From: Streptomyces shenzhenensis
GTDB taxonomy: Bacteria; Actinomycetota; Actinomycetes; Streptomycetales; Streptomycetaceae
Assembly: GCF_003688995.1 (NCBI RefSeq)
Contig: NZ_PENI01000003.1
Span: 408,083-472,082 of the forward strand
Reading direction: 5' to 3'
DNA length: 64,000 nt
Shown here: piece after piece, positions 26,026-34,971 of the stretch
Layout of the letters: the number at the start of each line of letters is the position of its first letter
Numbering within the stretch: position 1 is the stretch's first letter
The notes under the pieces: generated by a model
Told to the model about the DNA's origin: nothing
What the model saw: the letters and a program-made list of their open reading frames with translations, nothing else
The model's database searches: none
Translations under genes and position numbers: made by a program

Positions 26026-26894
26026 GACCCGTCCGTTTCGTGGCGCTCGGGGACTCGCTGACCGAGGGCGTGGGCGATCCCGTCGGCGACGGGTGGCGCG
26101 GCTGGGCCGCGCTGCTGGCCGACGGGGTCGCCGACGGACCGGTGGAGTTCACCAACCTCGCGGTCAGCGGGGCGCAGACACGCGACGTGCTGGAGCGCCA
26201 GACCCCGGACGCGCTCGACCTGCGCCCGGACGTCGCCTCCGTCGTGATCGGCGTCAACGACACCCTGCGCTGCACCTTCGACATCCACGCGGTGGCCGCC
26301 CGGCTCGACCAGGTCTACGCGGCGTTCACCCGGCAGGGCACCGTCCTGCTCACCGCGTGCCTGCCCGACCCCGGCGCGATGCTGGGACTGCCCGGCGCGC
26401 TGGCCCGCCCGCTGGCCCGGCGCCAGCGCGCGGTCAACACGGTGGTCCACGCGCTGTCCGAGCGGTACGGCGCCGTCCACCTGCACGCGGCCGAGGGCGC
26501 ATGGCTCACCGACCGGGCCATGTGGAGCGCGGACCGGCTGCACCCCGGCGAGCGGGGCCACCGCCAGCTCGCGCTGCGCTGCCACGCGCTCCTCGCCGAG
26601 GTGGGCGCCGCGACCGGCGCCCCGCCCGCGCCCGAGCCGGAGTTCCCCGCGCCGGCCAGGTCGGCCAGCCTGTGGTGGCTGGCGACCGCCGGCACCGCCT
26701 GGGTGGCCAGGCGCTGCACCGACCTGCTGCCGCAGCTGCTCAGGCTGGCCGCCGACGAGATGCGGCACCGCGCGCGTGGCACCAGCGCCCGTCTCGACCT
26801 GCGGGCCGCGGCCGCCGTGTCGGCGGCCCTCGCCGCCCTGTCGGCGGCGGAGCGGCCGGACGCCGCGGACGCCGCTGCCGCGGACGCCGCATGA
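26022..26894 (+). CDS. SGNH/GDSL hydrolase
   Basis: The 290-residue protein is an SGNH-family esterase/lipase: block I RFVALGDSLTEGVGDP with the nucleophile Ser, block II NLAVSGAQTRDVL, block III VIGVNDTLR and the C-terminal SADRLHPGERGHR with catalytic Asp and His. No signal peptide is evident. A hydrophobic segment in the last third (SLWWLATAGTAWVARRC) and an Ala-rich tail are unusual. It overlaps the upstream glycosyltransferase by ATGA, so it probably deacylates a glycan or lipid made by that pair. It converges with pxpC with only 4 bp between. Confidence 0.87.
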   Translation: MRPVRFVALGDSLTEGVGDPVGDGWRGWAALLADGVADGPVEFTNLAVSGAQTRDVLERQTPDALDLRPDVASVVIGVNDTLRCTFDIHAVAARLDQVYAAFTRQGTVLLTACLPDPGAMLGLPGALARPLARRQRAVNTVVHALSERYGAVHLHAAEGAWLTDRAMWSADRLHPGERGHRQLALRCHALLAEVGAATGAPPAPEPEFPAPARSASLWWLATAGTAWVARRCTDLLPQLLRLAADEMRHRARGTSARLDLRAAAAVSAALAALSAAERPDAADAAAADAA

Positions 26895-26898
26895 GCGC

Positions 26899-27768
26899 TC
26901 AGCGGCGCCGCACGGCCACGAAACGGACCGGGACGCCGGGCACCGCCTGCGCGGCGGCCGGCAGGTCGGCGGCGCGGACCACCGCGATCACCGGGTAGCC
27001 CCCGGTGGTCGGGTGGTCCGCGAGGAAGACCACCGGACGGCCGTCCGGCGGCACCTGGACCGCCCCCAGGACCATGCCCTCGCTGGGCAGTTCACCGGCC
27101 CGCGCCCGTTCCAGAGCGGGCCCCTCCGTGCGCAGCCCGATCCGGTTGCTCGCGGACGACACCCGGTACACCCGGGACGTGAAGTCGTGGACGGCCCGTG
27201 GCGTGAACCAGTCGTCACGCGGGCCCGGTGTCACGCGCAGCACGAGTTCGGCCGGCGGACGCGGCTGCGGGGCGACGTCCACGCGCGCGTGCGGACCCGG
27301 CGGGTCACCCAGGGGCAGCACCACGCCGTCCGCCAGCGGCGCAGGACCCAGCCCTGACAGCAGATCCGTGGACCGGCTGCCGAGGACCGGCTCGACATCG
27401 AGACCGCCGGACACGGCCACATAGGCGCGCACCCCCAGGACGGCCGTTCCCACCTCCAGCAGTTGCCCGGCCGGTACCACCACCGGCGCGCCCCAGGCGA
27501 CCGGCCGCCCGCCCACCCGGACGGGGCTCGGCGCGCCCCCTACGGCCATGACGACCGTCGAACGGGGCCGCAGGGCACAGCCGTTGAGCGTCGTCTCCAG
27601 GACCGCGGCGCCCGGCGGATTGCCGACCAGCCGGTTGACGAGTGCCGCAGCGGGCCCGTCCAGCGCCCCCGAGCGGGGCACGCCGAGGTGGGCGTGGCCG
27701 GGCCGCCCCCGGTCCTGCACGGTGGTCAGGGCCCCCGCCCGGACCACCACGAGCGCACGGTCCGTCAT
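26899..27768 (-). CDS. pxpC: 5-oxoprolinase subunit C (biotin-dependent carboxyltransferase family)
   Basis: The 289-residue protein matches the KipA/allophanate hydrolase subunit 2 family: VVRAGALTTVQDRGRPGHAH and GVPRSGALDGPAAALVNRLV at the N-terminus, then PSEGMVLGAVQVPPDGRPVV and LADHPTTGGYPVIAVV. With PxpB and PxpA it forms an ATP-dependent enzyme opening 5-oxoproline to glutamate in the cytoplasm. I take the ATG at 27768, which overlaps the pxpB stop as ATGA; the frame extends upstream only inside pxpB. It is the last gene of the locus. Confidence 0.92.
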   Translation of the reverse strand: MTDRALVVVRAGALTTVQDRGRPGHAHLGVPRSGALDGPAAALVNRLVGNPPGAAVLETTLNGCALRPRSTVVMAVGGAPSPVRVGGRPVAWGAPVVVPAGQLLEVGTAVLGVRAYVAVSGGLDVEPVLGSRSTDLLSGLGPAPLADGVVLPLGDPPGPHARVDVAPQPRPPAELVLRVTPGPRDDWFTPRAVHDFTSRVYRVSSASNRIGLRTEGPALERARAGELPSEGMVLGAVQVPPDGRPVVFLADHPTTGGYPVIAVVRAADLPAAAQAVPGVPVRFVAVRRR

Positions 27769-28382
27769 GCCGTGGCCACCGGCGCGAAGCGGACGCGCGC
27801 GCCCGGAGTGAGCAGGGCGGCCGGCACGCGCGCGTGGTCCCACAGGGCCGCGTCCGTCGTGCCGATCAGCTGCCAGCCGCCCGGGGACGACCGCGGGTAC
27901 ACGCCGGTGTAAGGACCGGCCAGCGCCACGGACCCGGCCGGGACGGCGGTGCGCGGGGTGTCCCGGCGCGGCACGTCGTAACGGGCGGGCAGGCCGGTGA
28001 GATAGCCGAAGCCGGGGGCGAACCCGCAGAAGGCGACGGTGAATTCGGCGGCCGCGTGGATGCGGGCCACCTCCGGTTCGGGCACGCCCCAGTGGGCGGC
28101 GACCTCGGCCAGATCCGGTCCGTCGTAGCGCACCGGCAGGGTCACGACGGTACGCGTGTGTGCGGGGGCGGGCGGCACCTCGGCAGCGGTCAGTTCACGG
28201 GCCCAGCCGGACGGATCGGCCAGGCCGTCGAGGAGCACGGTACGGGCCGCCGGCACGATCTCGTCGACGATCAGGGAGCCCTCCGCGCGGCGGCGCAGCA
28301 GTTCCGCGTGCAGCGCCCGTGCCTCCTCGCCCGAGGCGACCTCCACGAGCAGGGCGCGGTCGCCGACGGCCAGCGCCCTCAT
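27765..28382 (-). CDS. pxpB: 5-oxoprolinase subunit B (KipI-like)
   Basis: The 205-residue protein is the KipI/allophanate hydrolase subunit 1 partner: RALAVGDRALLVEVASGEEA, EIVPAARTVLLDG, LPVRYDGPDLAEVAAHWGV and the signature FCGFAPGFGYLTGLPARYDV. It phosphorylates or supports ring opening with PxpC; the family activity was established for PxpABC. The ATG at 28380-28382 overlaps the pxpA stop by 4 bp, and its own stop overlaps pxpC, so the three subunits are translationally coupled in the order A-B-C. Confidence 0.93.
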   Translation of the reverse strand: MRALAVGDRALLVEVASGEEARALHAELLRRRAEGSLIVDEIVPAARTVLLDGLADPSGWARELTAAEVPPAPAHTRTVVTLPVRYDGPDLAEVAAHWGVPEPEVARIHAAAEFTVAFCGFAPGFGYLTGLPARYDVPRRDTPRTAVPAGSVALAGPYTGVYPRSSPGGWQLIGTTDAALWDHARVPAALLTPGARVRFAPVATA

Positions 28383-29137
28383 GCGAAGGCCTCCACCCGG
28401 ACGCCCGACGCCGTCAGGCGCTCGCGCACCCGGCGTGCCAGCTCCACCGCCCCGGGGGTGTCCCCGTGCAGGCACAGCGAGCGGGCGCGCACCGCGACGC
28501 GCGCGCCGGAGCGGGCGGTCACCGCGCCGTCGCGGGCCAGTTCCAGGGAGCGCGCCACGACCGCCTCCGGGTCGGTGACCACCGCGCCGTCCTGCCCGCG
28601 TGGCACGAGCGTGCCCTCGTCGGTGTACGCACGGTCCGCGAACGCCTCGGTGACGGTCGGCAGTCCGCACGCGCGGGCCCGCGCCAGCAGGCGCGAGCCG
28701 GGCAGCCCCAGCACGGGGAGCGCGGAGTCGGCGAGGCGCACCCCGTCGACCACCGCCGCGGCCTGCTCCTCGTCGCGCACCACACGGTTGTAGAGCGCCC
28801 CGTGCGGCTTGACGTACCCCACGCGCGCGCCCGCCGCCCGCGCGAACACCTCCAGGGCGCCTATCTGGTAGGCCACTTCGGCCGCCAGCTCGGCGGGCGG
28901 CACGTCCATCGCGCGCCGCCCGAACCCCGCCAGATCCCGGTAGGAGACCTGGGCGCCGATCGTCACCCCGCACTCGGCCGCCAGTTCGCACACCCGCCGC
29001 ATGGTGGCCGCGTCCCCGGCGTGGAAGCCGCAGGCGACGTTGGCGCTGCTGACGACGGCGAGCAGCCGCTCGTCGTCGGTCAGCCGCCAGCGGCCGAAGC
29101 CCTCGCCGAGGTCGGCGTTCAGATCGATCGAGGTCAT
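28379..29137 (-). CDS. pxpA: 5-oxoprolinase subunit A (LamB/YcsF)
   Basis: The 252-residue protein is a LamB/YcsF-family subunit with all signatures: SIDLNADLGEGFGRW, VVSSANVACGFHAGDAATM, VGYVKPHGALYNRVV and SLCLHGDTPGAVELARRVRE. It is the first of the three coupled 5-oxoprolinase genes. AAAGGAG lies upstream of its ATG. A 66-bp gap with a repeated GGACCGCG/GGTACCGC motif separates it from the DUF1445 gene upstream on the same strand. Confidence 0.95.
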   Translation of the reverse strand: MTSIDLNADLGEGFGRWRLTDDERLLAVVSSANVACGFHAGDAATMRRVCELAAECGVTIGAQVSYRDLAGFGRRAMDVPPAELAAEVAYQIGALEVFARAAGARVGYVKPHGALYNRVVRDEEQAAAVVDGVRLADSALPVLGLPGSRLLARARACGLPTVTEAFADRAYTDEGTLVPRGQDGAVVTDPEAVVARSLELARDGAVTARSGARVAVRARSLCLHGDTPGAVELARRVRERLTASGVRVEAFA

Positions 29138-29203
29138 GGGTCTTCCGAGTCTCCTTTCGGACCGCGGTACCGCGGGTCCCGGACCGCGCGGTACCGCTGC
29201 GTC

Positions 29204-30034
29204 TCAGACCACGCGGTACTGCTCGTCGCGGGCGTCGGTGAGGAACATCTGGCCCGGCGCGTGCGTGATGGCGAACGGCGGCCGGGACGCCATCACGGCG
29301 GCCTGCGGGGTCACCCCGCAGGCCCAGAACACCGGAATGTCGTCAGGCGCGCGGTCCACCGGGTCCCCGAAGTCGGGCCGGTCCAGGTCGTCGATGCCGA
29401 GCCCGGCCGGGTCGCCGCAGTGCACCGGGCCGCCGTGCACCGCCGGGAGCAGACTGCTCTCCCGGATCGCCGCCGCCAGGTGATGCGGCGGCACCGGGCG
29501 CATGGACACCACCATCGGGCCGCGCACCCGCCCGGCGGGCCGGCACGGGCGGGTGGTCACGTACATCGGCACGTTGCGGCCCTGCTCGACGTGGCGGATC
29601 GGCACGCCGGCCCCGGCCAGCGCCCACTCGAAGGTGAAGCTGCAGCCGATCAGGAACGACACCAGGTCGTCCCGCCAGTGGGCGCGCACGTCCGTCGGCT
29701 CGTCCACCAGCCGTCCGTCGTGCCACACCCGGTAGCGCGGCAGGTCGGTGCGCAGATCCGCGCCGTCCGCGAGCACCGTGCGCCAGGAACCGGCGTCGGT
29801 GACGTCGAGCACCGGACAGGGCTTGGGGTTGCGCTGGCAGAACAGCAGCATGTCGTAGGCCCAGTCGGCCGGCACCGAGATCAGGTTGGCCTGCGTGTGG
29901 CCCGCGGCGACGCCGGCCGTGGGACCGGACAGGCCCTCGCGGAAGCGGGCCCGCGCGGTCACCGGACGCCACGCGTGCGCGTGCGCGTCGACCAGGGTCA
30001 GGGGGCGGTCCTCGGTACGAGGGGTGCCGGTCAT
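29204..30034 (-). CDS. DUF1445 protein (putative hydro-lyase / D-glutamate cyclase-like)
   Basis: The 276-residue protein is a DUF1445 member: [60 protein letters not shown] and [20 protein letters not shown]. The domain occurs in mammalian D-glutamate cyclase, which converts D-glutamate to 5-oxo-D-proline, so linkage to PxpABC fits 5-oxoproline metabolism. Some bacterial members are labelled hydro-lyases without proof. Its ATG overlaps the MFS gene stop as ATGA. It precedes pxpA in the same operon. Confidence 0.88.
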   Translation of the reverse strand: MTGTPRTEDRPLTLVDAHAHAWRPVTARARFREGLSGPTAGVAAGHTQANLISVPADWAYDMLLFCQRNPKPCPVLDVTDAGSWRTVLADGADLRTDLPRYRVWHDGRLVDEPTDVRAHWRDDLVSFLIGCSFTFEWALAGAGVPIRHVEQGRNVPMYVTTRPCRPAGRVRGPMVVSMRPVPPHHLAAAIRESSLLPAVHGGPVHCGDPAGLGIDDLDRPDFGDPVDRAPDDIPVFWACGVTPQAAVMASRPPFAITHAPGQMFLTDARDEQYRVV

Positions 30035-31350
30035 GCCAGTTCCTTTCCGCGCGTCTCCGGCAGCCCGAGGAGCGCCAGCGCCGCGATGCCGTATCCGAGT
30101 GCGCCGAAGACGAGCGCGCCGCCGACGCCCCAGCTGTCGGCCAGGAAGCCCACCAGGGTCGGGAAGACGGCGCCGACCGCGCGTCCGGTGTTGTAGGTGA
30201 AGCCCTGTCCGGTGCCGCGCACCGCCGTCGGGTACAGCTCGCTGAGGTAGGAGCCGAAGCCGCTGAAGATCGCCGACATGCAGAAGCCGAGCGGGAAGCC
30301 CAGCACCAGGAGCACGCCGTTGGCGCCGCTCGGGATGTTCGCGTACGCCAGGATGCAGAGGGCCGAAAGCAGCGCGAAGAGCCAGATGTTGCGGCGCCGG
30401 CCCAGCCGGTCGGTGAGATAGCCGCCGGTCAGATAGCCGAGGAAGGCGCCGGAGATCAGGAAGGTGAGATAGCCGCCGGTGCCCACCACCGACAGGCCGC
30501 GCTCCGTCTTCAGGTACGTCGGCACCCAGGTCGCCAGCGTGTAGTACCCGCCCTGGACGCCGGTGGACAGCAGGCCCGCGAAGAGCGTGATGCGCAGCAG
30601 GCCCGGTGCCGCGGCGGTGCCGGGCCGGAAGATGGCCGCGAACGAGCCGCGCTGCGGGTTCCGTTCGCGGACCGCCGCCGCCTCCGGGGCGTCGTGCACC
30701 CGGCGGCGCAGCCACACCACGAGCAGCGCGGGCAGCGCGCCGGTCCAGAACATCACCCGCCAGGCCAGATCGTCGCCGAGGAACGAGAAGACCAGGGTGT
30801 AGACGATCGCGGCCAGCGCCCAGCCGACGGCCCACGAGCTCTGGATCGCGCCGAGCGTGCGGCCCCGGTGCTTGGCGCTCGCGTACTCGGCGACCAGGAT
30901 CGCGCCGACCGCCCACTCGCCGCCGAAGCCGAGGCCCTGGAGGGCGCGGAACACCAGCAGGGTCTCGTAGTTGGGTGCGAAGCCGCAGGCCACGGTGAAG
31001 ACCGCGTAGGTGATCACCGTGATCATCAGGGCCCGGACCCGGCCGACCCGGTCCGCGAGCACGCCCGCGGCGGCGCCGCCGATCGCGGAGACCACCAGCG
31101 TGACGGTGGTGAACAGGCCGGTCTGGCCGCTGTCCAGGCCGAAGTACGCCGCCAGCGCGACCATGCTCAGCGGCAGCGTGAAGTAGTCGTAGGAATCCAG
31201 GGCATATCCGCCGAAAGCTCCGGCGAACGCCCGTCGGCCACGCGGGCCGAGGTCGCGCAGCCAGCCCAACGGGCCGTCGTCGGAAGAGTGTTCACCCGTA
31301 CCGGACCGTACGCCGGTGGACAGGGCCTGCGGTGGAGGAGTCGAGCTCAT
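30031..31350 (-). CDS. MFS transporter of the PxpABC operon
   Basis: The 439-residue protein has about twelve transmembrane helices and resembles the sugar-porter/aromatic-acid symporter MFS groups: [20 protein letters not shown] at helix 1, [20 protein letters not shown] between helices 2-3, [17 protein letters not shown] in helix 4 and [16 protein letters not shown] in the second half. By context it probably imports 5-oxoproline, D-glutamate or a related acid. It is the first gene of the five-gene operon, divergent from the GntR regulator with a 17-bp palindrome between. Confidence 0.88.
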   Translation of the reverse strand: MSSTPPPQALSTGVRSGTGEHSSDDGPLGWLRDLGPRGRRAFAGAFGGYALDSYDYFTLPLSMVALAAYFGLDSGQTGLFTTVTLVVSAIGGAAAGVLADRVGRVRALMITVITYAVFTVACGFAPNYETLLVFRALQGLGFGGEWAVGAILVAEYASAKHRGRTLGAIQSSWAVGWALAAIVYTLVFSFLGDDLAWRVMFWTGALPALLVVWLRRRVHDAPEAAAVRERNPQRGSFAAIFRPGTAAAPGLLRITLFAGLLSTGVQGGYYTLATWVPTYLKTERGLSVVGTGGYLTFLISGAFLGYLTGGYLTDRLGRRRNIWLFALLSALCILAYANIPSGANGVLLVLGFPLGFCMSAIFSGFGSYLSELYPTAVRGTGQGFTYNTGRAVGAVFPTLVGFLADSWGVGGALVFGALGYGIAALALLGLPETRGKELA

Positions 31351-31426
31351 GGGCACCTCGCAGATGAGGGACGGAGGGTGCGGGAACTGAGCCGTGCCGG
31401 AACCGTGCCGTGCGGAGCACCGTAGA

Positions 31427-31443
31427 GGATCGTTCAACGATCC
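31427..31443. promoter_or_regulatory. 17-bp perfect palindromic operator
   Basis: GGATCGTTCAACGATCC is a perfect inverted repeat (8-bp arms, 1-bp centre), 76 bp before the MFS start and 48 bp before the GntR start. It lies centrally in the divergent promoter region and is the obvious binding site for the adjacent FCD-type GntR repressor. Confidence 0.8.
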
Positions 31444-31491
31444 TTCAATACCCATGTTGTTTCGTCCTTGTATCTGCGCTTGAATTCCGGC

Positions 31492-32199
31492 ATGGCAGAG
31501 CAGCTGACGGGACTGGCCGGTGACCGCGCGCTCCTGGGGCGCACCAGCACCGCCGAACGGGTTTCGGACATCCTCAGAAGCCGTATCGCCGAGGGCTATT
31601 TCCCGCCGGGCACCCGGCTGTCGGAGGACGGCATCGGCGGGGCGCTCGGCGTCTCCCGCAACACCCTGCGCGAGGCGTTCCGGCTGCTCACACACGAACG
31701 CCTGCTCGTCCACGAGTTGAACCGGGGCGTCTTCGTCCGGGTCCTGGCCGTGGAGGACGTCGAGGACATCTACCGCACCCGCGCCCTCGTCGAGTGCGCC
31801 GTCGTCCGCGGCCTGGGCGAACCGCCGTACGCGCTGGACGGGCTGGCCTCCGCGGTGACCGAGGGGCAGGTGGCCGCGGCCGAGAATGACTGGAAAACGG
31901 TGGGGACGGCCAACATCCACTTCCACCGGGAACTGGTCGCCCTCGCCGGCAGCGAGCGCACCGACGAGCTGATGCGCAGCGTCTTCGCCGAACTGCGCCT
32001 CGCCTTCCACGTCGTCGACGACCCGCGCCGGCTGCACGAGCCCTATCTCGCCCGCAACCGCCAGATCCTGGAGGTGCTCCGGGCCGGCGACCGGGGCGGG
32101 GCCGAGCGGCTGCTCGCCACCTATCTGGCGGACTCGCTGGAGCGGGTCGTCGAGGTGTACCGGCGGCGGGTCGGCGAGAGCGGACAGGGCGCGGGCTGA
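31492..32199 (+). CDS. GntR/FadR-type (FCD) regulator
   Basis: The 235-residue protein has a GntR winged helix (VSDILRSRIAEGYFPPGTRL, then GGALGVSRNTLREAFRLLTH, about residues 22-75) and an all-helical FCD domain. FCD metal/ligand residues are in RTRALVECAVV, ANIHFHRELVALAGSERTDE and EPYLARNRQILEVL. FCD domains bind carboxylic acids, often with zinc, which suits 5-oxoproline or glutamate. The ATG at 31492 is used; a TTG eight codons upstream is possible. It is divergent from the MFS-DUF1445-PxpABC operon and likely represses it. Confidence 0.9.
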   Translation: MAEQLTGLAGDRALLGRTSTAERVSDILRSRIAEGYFPPGTRLSEDGIGGALGVSRNTLREAFRLLTHERLLVHELNRGVFVRVLAVEDVEDIYRTRALVECAVVRGLGEPPYALDGLASAVTEGQVAAAENDWKTVGTANIHFHRELVALAGSERTDELMRSVFAELRLAFHVVDDPRRLHEPYLARNRQILEVLRAGDRGGAERLLATYLADSLERVVEVYRRRVGESGQGAG

Positions 32200-32406
32200 G
32201 GCGAGCGGCCGGAGCGGCGCCCGAGGGGAGCGGCGGAAGCGGGGAGCGGCGGAAGTGGGGGCGGTCGCGGGTGGCCGGAGCGCGGACTGCCGCGAACGGC
32301 CGGGGCGTCGGCCGAGACACGGGCCGGGGCGCGGGCCGCCACGAGCGGCAGGGGTGCCGGCCGTGGCCGTCTCACGCCGCTGTGACGCCCGTCGCTTCTG
32401 CGTCGT

Positions 32407-32437
32407 TTGGGTTGTTGTCAGACGGAGGACCTAGTCT
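32407..32437 (+). promoter_or_regulatory. Candidate promoter for the condensin-like operon
   Basis: TAGTCT (32432-32437) ends 7 bp before the GTG start, with TTGGGT (32407-32412) 19 bp upstream. If this -10 is used, the mRNA would start at or beside the GTG codon, a leaderless arrangement common in Streptomyces. Confidence 0.35.
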
Positions 32438-32444
32438 GTGCACC

Positions 32445-33971
32445 GTGACTTCGCCTGCATCGACGGACAGCGTTCCGCCCCAGCTCAGCGCGGGGCCGCG
32501 CCCGGCCCCGGGCCCGGCCGCCGACGAGGGGCTGGCGCGGCGGCTGCGCGCGCTCGCCTGCACCGCGCCGCTGCACGACCTCGACGCGCGCAAGGCCAAC
32601 CTCGCGGGCGAGTACTCGGTGTACGGGATGGCGGAGGTGGCCCTGGCCGCCATCGACCTGGTCACGCTCAACATGGACTTCGACACGGGCGCCGACCACG
32701 AGCAGATCGTCGCCCGGCTCATCCCGCGCATCTCCGCCCAGGCCCCGCGCCGCCCGGTGGCCGAGCACGAGCGCGTGGCCCGCTGGGTCCTGGAGAACCT
32801 GATCAACGTCGGCAGCGTCGACCGCGGCTTCCGCGCCGTGTACGGGACGTTCGCGCCGGACGGCACCTATGTACGCCGCGACTACGACTTCAAACTCGTC
32901 GAGGAGGTCCCCGGGCCCGGCGGTACCGTCTACCTCCGCACCACCGACGAGGCCGTCAACGTCCTGGTCGGCGCCCTCGACACCGACGTCACCAGCGCCC
33001 AGATCGCCGCCGAGGTCAAGCTGGAGGTGCTGATCAACCGCGGCCGCCTCGCCGACGCCCAACTCGCCGCGGAACAGGCGCGCTACCGGACCGTGCAGTA
33101 CTCGGAAACCCTGCGCAGGGCCCTGGACGCCACCCGGCGCAACGTCCGCGCGGTGGACTGGCTCAACGCCGTACCCGACATGATCGCCGAGGCCCTGGAC
33201 CATGTCGCCGACCGCTACCGCCACGAGAACGCCATCCTCACCAACATCCGCAAGGCACGCGACGAGTCCGAGGACCCCGGGCACAAGCGCCGCGCCGCCG
33301 AACTGGTCGACATCGTCAAGGACTGCATCCGGCGTCACACACAGCTCCAGTCCCGGCTGCTGGAGGCGGGCCCGCTGTTCCGCGCCGAACAGGACCGGCA
33401 GGCCTTCGCCACCCCCATGACCACCTCGGGCCTGGACCTGTACGGCCATCTCGTCGCCCCCGTCCTGCCGCTGCCCGTGGAGCGGGCGGTCCGGGTCACC
33501 GACGCCTTCTTCGCGCGCGGCACCGGACTGCGCACCCCGGTGTCGGTGCGGGTCGGTGACCTGGTCGACCTGCTGCTCACCCCGCCGGTGGAGCGGGAGC
33601 ACCTGGGCGCCGAGATGCCCGAGCCCGACCTGATCGCCACACCGGACGACAGCCGGTTCAGCGACGAGCAACTGGCCGCGGCCACAGAACTGCTGGACCT
33701 GCCGGCGGACGCGCCGCGCCGGCTGTCCGGGCTGCTCACCGAGGCGCGCCGCCGGGACCCCGAACTGCCGTACCTGGTGGCGCTGCTGGCCGTGCACGCG
33801 GCCAGCCCACCGGTCGGCACCGCCTACCGCCAGGGCGAGGAGAAACTGCTGTTCGCCGTGGACGACGGTACGGAACTGGACGACCCCGAGTTCGGCGGCG
33901 CCGACCTGATCGTCGGCACGGCCCTGTTGGATGCGGCGGGCATGGCGGCCGACCGGACGGAGGCGGCATGA
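32445..33971 (+). CDS. Kleisin-like subunit of a condensin-like system (MksF/JetA-like)
   Basis: The 508-residue protein is mostly helical. After a Pro-rich start come EGLARRLRALACTAPLHDLD, a wing-like region around HERVARWVLENLINVGSVDR, and a long helical middle (DMIAEALDHVADRYRHENAI, then RRAAELVDIVKDCIRRHTQL) ending in an acidic segment. This fits a MukF/MksF/JetA-type kleisin linking an SMC dimer, and the two following genes fit the matching small subunit and SMC ATPase. Assignment rests mostly on operon structure. The GTG at 32445 is chosen because a -10-like TAGTCT sits 7 bp upstream, suggesting a leaderless transcript. The stop overlaps an ATG of the next frame (ATGA). Confidence 0.65.
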   Translation: MTSPASTDSVPPQLSAGPRPAPGPAADEGLARRLRALACTAPLHDLDARKANLAGEYSVYGMAEVALAAIDLVTLNMDFDTGADHEQIVARLIPRISAQAPRRPVAEHERVARWVLENLINVGSVDRGFRAVYGTFAPDGTYVRRDYDFKLVEEVPGPGGTVYLRTTDEAVNVLVGALDTDVTSAQIAAEVKLEVLINRGRLADAQLAAEQARYRTVQYSETLRRALDATRRNVRAVDWLNAVPDMIAEALDHVADRYRHENAILTNIRKARDESEDPGHKRRAAELVDIVKDCIRRHTQLQSRLLEAGPLFRAEQDRQAFATPMTTSGLDLYGHLVAPVLPLPVERAVRVTDAFFARGTGLRTPVSVRVGDLVDLLLTPPVEREHLGAEMPEPDLIATPDDSRFSDEQLAAATELLDLPADAPRRLSGLLTEARRRDPELPYLVALLAVHAASPPVGTAYRQGEEKLLFAVDDGTELDDPEFGGADLIVGTALLDAAGMAADRTEAA

Positions 33972-34024
33972 CCGGACCCGACCGTCCCACCCCACCCAGG
34001 CCAGCGCAGCAAGGAGTCCCGACC

Positions 34025-34903
34025 GTGACCGAGCCCGCCGACCGGAGCGAGCCCGAGCCCGCCGCCACGCCCGGAGGCTCCGCCGTCACTCCCGCCGACG
34101 CCGCCGACGCCGCCCGGCTCGTCGCCTTCGGACTCCAGCCCAAACTGCAGCCCGCCCGCGACCAGGAGTACACGGAACTGCTGCGCCGCCACCGCGAGGA
34201 CCCGGTGTTCGCGCGGCTCGCGGACGCCGTGGCCGCGGGGCTCGGCCTGGTCGTGCTGGAGGTGTCACCGCGCGCGGGCATGGCGGTGACCGCCGCCGAG
34301 GACTCCGTCTTCGCCGTGCGCATGGGCGATTATGCCCGCCGCGCCGCCACCGACTCCGCAGACCGGTTCCTGCACGGACTGGCCCATCTCGCGGTCGCCG
34401 CGCTGGCCTTCCCCCGCCCGGAGGACCTCGCCGACGACGGCTACATCGGCCGGCTCTCCGTCAACGGCGTCGACGCGTTCGTACGCCAGGCCTGCCGGCG
34501 CCTCGAGGAGCGGGCCGCGGAGCAGGGCGAGAACACCGACCCGGCCACCGACGCGCCCGGCCTGGAGGCCGCCTGGCGGATCTGGGTGCGGCGCAGCGCC
34601 ACCGGCGCCACCAAGGACGCCCGCCGGCCTGCCGGTTCCACCACCGGCATCGTCGGCAAGGCGGTCGCCTTCCTCACCGACTCCGGGTTCCTGCAGAGAA
34701 CCGGCGACGACAACGGCGGCACCTACCGCACCACGGCGCGTTACCAGCTCCAGGTCCGCGACATGGCCGGCAGCGCCGCCATGGCCGAACTGCTCGAACT
34801 CGGCGTCGTCCCGGTCACCGACGGCACCGCCAGCCTGCTGCCCGCCGAGGACACCGACGACCTGGAGCTGGTGGCCGACGCCGGACTGCCGTTCCACTCC
34901 TGA
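34025..34903 (+). CDS. Small winged-helix-like subunit (MksE/JetB-like)
   Basis: The 292-residue protein has a disordered acidic start (EPADRSEPEPAATPGG), a helical domain (LLRRHREDPVFARLADAVAA) and a likely winged-helix region (TGIVGKAVAFLTDSGFLQRT, then NGGTYRTTARYQLQVRD). Size and gene order fit the kite-type subunit of MukBEF/MksBEF/Wadjet complexes. I prefer the GTG at 34025, which has AAGGAG 8 bp upstream; an ATG at 33968 overlapping the previous stop would add 19 residues. The SMC-like gene starts 69 bp downstream. Confidence 0.65.
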   Translation: MTEPADRSEPEPAATPGGSAVTPADAADAARLVAFGLQPKLQPARDQEYTELLRRHREDPVFARLADAVAAGLGLVVLEVSPRAGMAVTAAEDSVFAVRMGDYARRAATDSADRFLHGLAHLAVAALAFPRPEDLADDGYIGRLSVNGVDAFVRQACRRLEERAAEQGENTDPATDAPGLEAAWRIWVRRSATGATKDARRPAGSTTGIVGKAVAFLTDSGFLQRTGDDNGGTYRTTARYQLQVRDMAGSAAMAELLELGVVPVTDGTASLLPAEDTDDLELVADAGLPFHS

Positions 34904-34971
34904 CGGCCCGGCCACCGCACCCTGCCGTTCCACAGCCCTGCCCCTTCGAAGACCTTCCACGAGAGTCCGCC

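Noticed and set aside
32200..32440. GGAGCGGCGG-type repeats after the GntR gene
   Set aside because: Short low-complexity purine/GC runs with no fixed unit; probably neutral intergenic sequence.
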